Of a stretch of DNA of 64,000 bases, positions 62,888 through 64,000 are shown piece after piece. The notes beneath the pieces were generated by a model. The model saw only the letters and a program-made list of their open reading frames with translations. It was not told where the DNA came from and searched no databases. Location of the stretch: the NCBI RefSeq assembly GCF_007859915.1, contig NZ_SJPM01000004.1:430881-494880 (forward strand), read 5' to 3'. The DNA comes from Neorhodopirellula pilleata (lineage in GTDB: Bacteria; Planctomycetota; Planctomycetia; Pirellulales; Pirellulaceae). Made by a program: the position numbers and the translations under genes. The number at the start of each line of letters is the position of its first letter. The first letter of the stretch is position 1.

Positions 62888-64000
62888 ATGAATTTGCTCT
62901 TTATCGCTTGGCGAAATTTTCGATATCGCGCTCTGTCGAGTTTCCTAACGACGTTGTCGCTCACATTGGGCGTCGGCTTGGTCGTGATGGTGATGGCGAT
63001 TTACGGCATCATCAGTGAAGCGTTCGTGCGAAATGCTTCGGTGGGATACAACCTCGTCGTCGGTCCACGGGGCAGCGCATTGCAGTTAACGCTCAACAGC
63101 GTCTACTACCTCAGCCAACCGATCGAGAATCTGCCCTTCACCGAATACATGGAGTTCTTTCCCAAGGAAGAGCGAGCCGCCATGGTCAAACAGTTCGGAG
63201 GTGATCCGGCACTAGGCGAGCGAGACGGCGAGTACGCCGGATTCGTCGCCGGCGGATACGCCATTCCGTTGGCCTTGGGTGATTATTTCGGCGAGTTTCG
63301 TGCCGTCGGGACGACGACCGACTTTTTTGAAAAACTCCGCCACGGTCCAGACGTCGACCAACCGTTCGAGTTTCGCGAAGGTCGAGCGTTCGAAAGCTTT
63401 TCGACCGAGAACAGCTATTTCGAAGCCGTCTTGGGTTCCCGCGTGGCCGCCCAAATGGGAATCGAAGTCGGCGACATGATGAATCCGACTCACGGTGATC
63501 CCGAAGGCAAAGGGCACGGGCAAGGTTTTCGTGTCGTTGGAATCATGGCGCCGACGGGCACGCCCAACGACCGAGCCGTGTTCGTCAACCTGGAAGGTTT
63601 TTATCTGCTCGAAGGTCACGCCAAACCGATCCCCGAAGGTGCGATCGTGGTTCCTCCGGAAGACGACGGGAACGGATCGGGCGAAAAGTTGCTGACGATT
63701 CCCGAACGGGAGGTCACGTCGATCTTGGTCCGCAACGGAAACTTGATGTTCGCCCCCGGCATGCAAAACCGAGTCAATGAAAGCGGTCGGGCGCAAGCGG
63801 CCGCCCCGATCGGCGAGATTAACAAGTTGATGTCGCTGATCGTCGGGCCGCTCATGAAAGCGTTGCTCGCGATCACCCTGATCACGTGTATCGTGGCCGC
63901 CGTCGGCGTTTTGGTCGCGATTTACAATTCGATGAATGATCGCAAACGGGACATCGCCGTGATGCGGGCCCTCGGTGCTCGGCGGGGCAGCGTCACGATG
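62888..64000 (+). CDS. FtsX/MacB-type ABC transporter permease (3' end cut by the window)
   Basis: At least 371 aa, with an ATG at 62888 and no stop before the window ends. N-terminal NLLFIAWRNFRYRALSSFLT then the first TM (about 20-45), typical of MacB/LolC/FtsX-like permeases. A large periplasmic domain follows (about 46-315; VVGPRGSALQLTLNSVYYLS). A second TM begins near 318 (LMKALLAITLITCIVAAVGVLV), followed by the cytoplasmic NDRKRDIAVMRALGARRGSV loop of the FtsX family. Two more TM helices should lie beyond the window. Forms a transporter with the ATPase at 62146. Confidence 0.93.
   Translation, partial: MNLLFIAWRNFRYRALSSFLTTLSLTLGVGLVVMVMAIYGIISEAFVRNASVGYNLVVGPRGSALQLTLNSVYYLSQPIENLPFTEYMEFFPKEERAAMVKQFGGDPALGERDGEYAGFVAGGYAIPLALGDYFGEFRAVGTTTDFFEKLRHGPDVDQPFEFREGRAFESFSTENSYFEAVLGSRVAAQMGIEVGDMMNPTHGDPEGKGHGQGFRVVGIMAPTGTPNDRAVFVNLEGFYLLEGHAKPIPEGAIVVPPEDDGNGSGEKLLTIPEREVTSILVRNGNLMFAPGMQNRVNESGRAQAAAPIGEINKLMSLIVGPLMKALLAITLITCIVAAVGVLVAIYNSMNDRKRDIAVMRALGARRGSVTM

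Overview
The window reads as chromosomal DNA of a planctomycete of the Pirellulaceae (Rhodopirellula/Rubripirellula type). The evidence is the protein set: a giant secreted protein with an LEPR-XLL-like N-terminal motif and dockerin repeats, a PVC-type haem protein with a C-terminal CxxCH domain, a sulfatase, an SHD1-domain protein, a double-length UvrA, an isolated gene of the tetrahydromethanopterin C1 set, and many starts without a clear Shine-Dalgarno. No rRNA, tRNA, CRISPR array, phage module or transposase gene was recognised. Genus-level placement is inference.

Layout. 0-8 kb: PVC-type haem/beta-propeller/HEAT protein, SEC-C zinc protein, MscS channel, sugar-phosphate-isomerase-like TIM barrel and an orphan FlgM-like protein. 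8.5-11.7 kb: short GlmU-type nucleotidyltransferase overlapping prs, a hidden 33-codon ORF, and an SDR. 11.9-23.8 kb, all minus strand: mcsA-mcsB-uvrA (double length), then topA, a hypothetical gene and a SUI1/YciH factor, with 4-base overlaps inside mcsA-mcsB and topA-hypothetical-SUI1. 24-26.5 kb: K+ channel with RCK domain and an aldo/keto reductase. 26.7-37.7 kb: an 1800-residue multidomain secreted metzincin-like protein, a three-gene block of related cell-surface proteins, a periplasmic protein and a NYN/PIN-like protein. 37.7-40.2 kb: HAMP-only membrane protein, TadE, TadG-like vWA protein and TadE. 40.6-46.3 kb: tandem Usp protein, PhyH oxygenase, alpha/beta hydrolase and sulfatase. 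46.7-50.8 kb: chemoreceptor, NhaR-type LysR regulator, and an HPF-like/sigma-70 pair. 51-54 kb: SHD1 protein and H4MPT-linked protein. 54.4-64 kb: ileS-purN, IGHMBP2-like helicase, DUF1294 protein, smpB, and a LolD/FtsX-type ABC exporter whose permease is cut by the window end.

A second layer is a dense set of short inverted-repeat elements in the intergenic spaces. At least five families recur within 64 kb (called A-F below). They usually lie just after a stop codon; in two cases (mscS-like gene and sigma factor) the stop codon itself lies in repeat sequence. The region around ileS-purN has a perfect 71-bp palindrome and an inverted pair of 47-bp repeats.

Most genes are housekeeping, stress or envelope functions. 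The best candidates for undescribed biology are the three-gene surface-protein block (32.1-35.7 kb), the HAMP/TadE/vWA/TadE cluster, the mcsAB-uvrA arrangement, the HPF-sigma pair and the repeat families.
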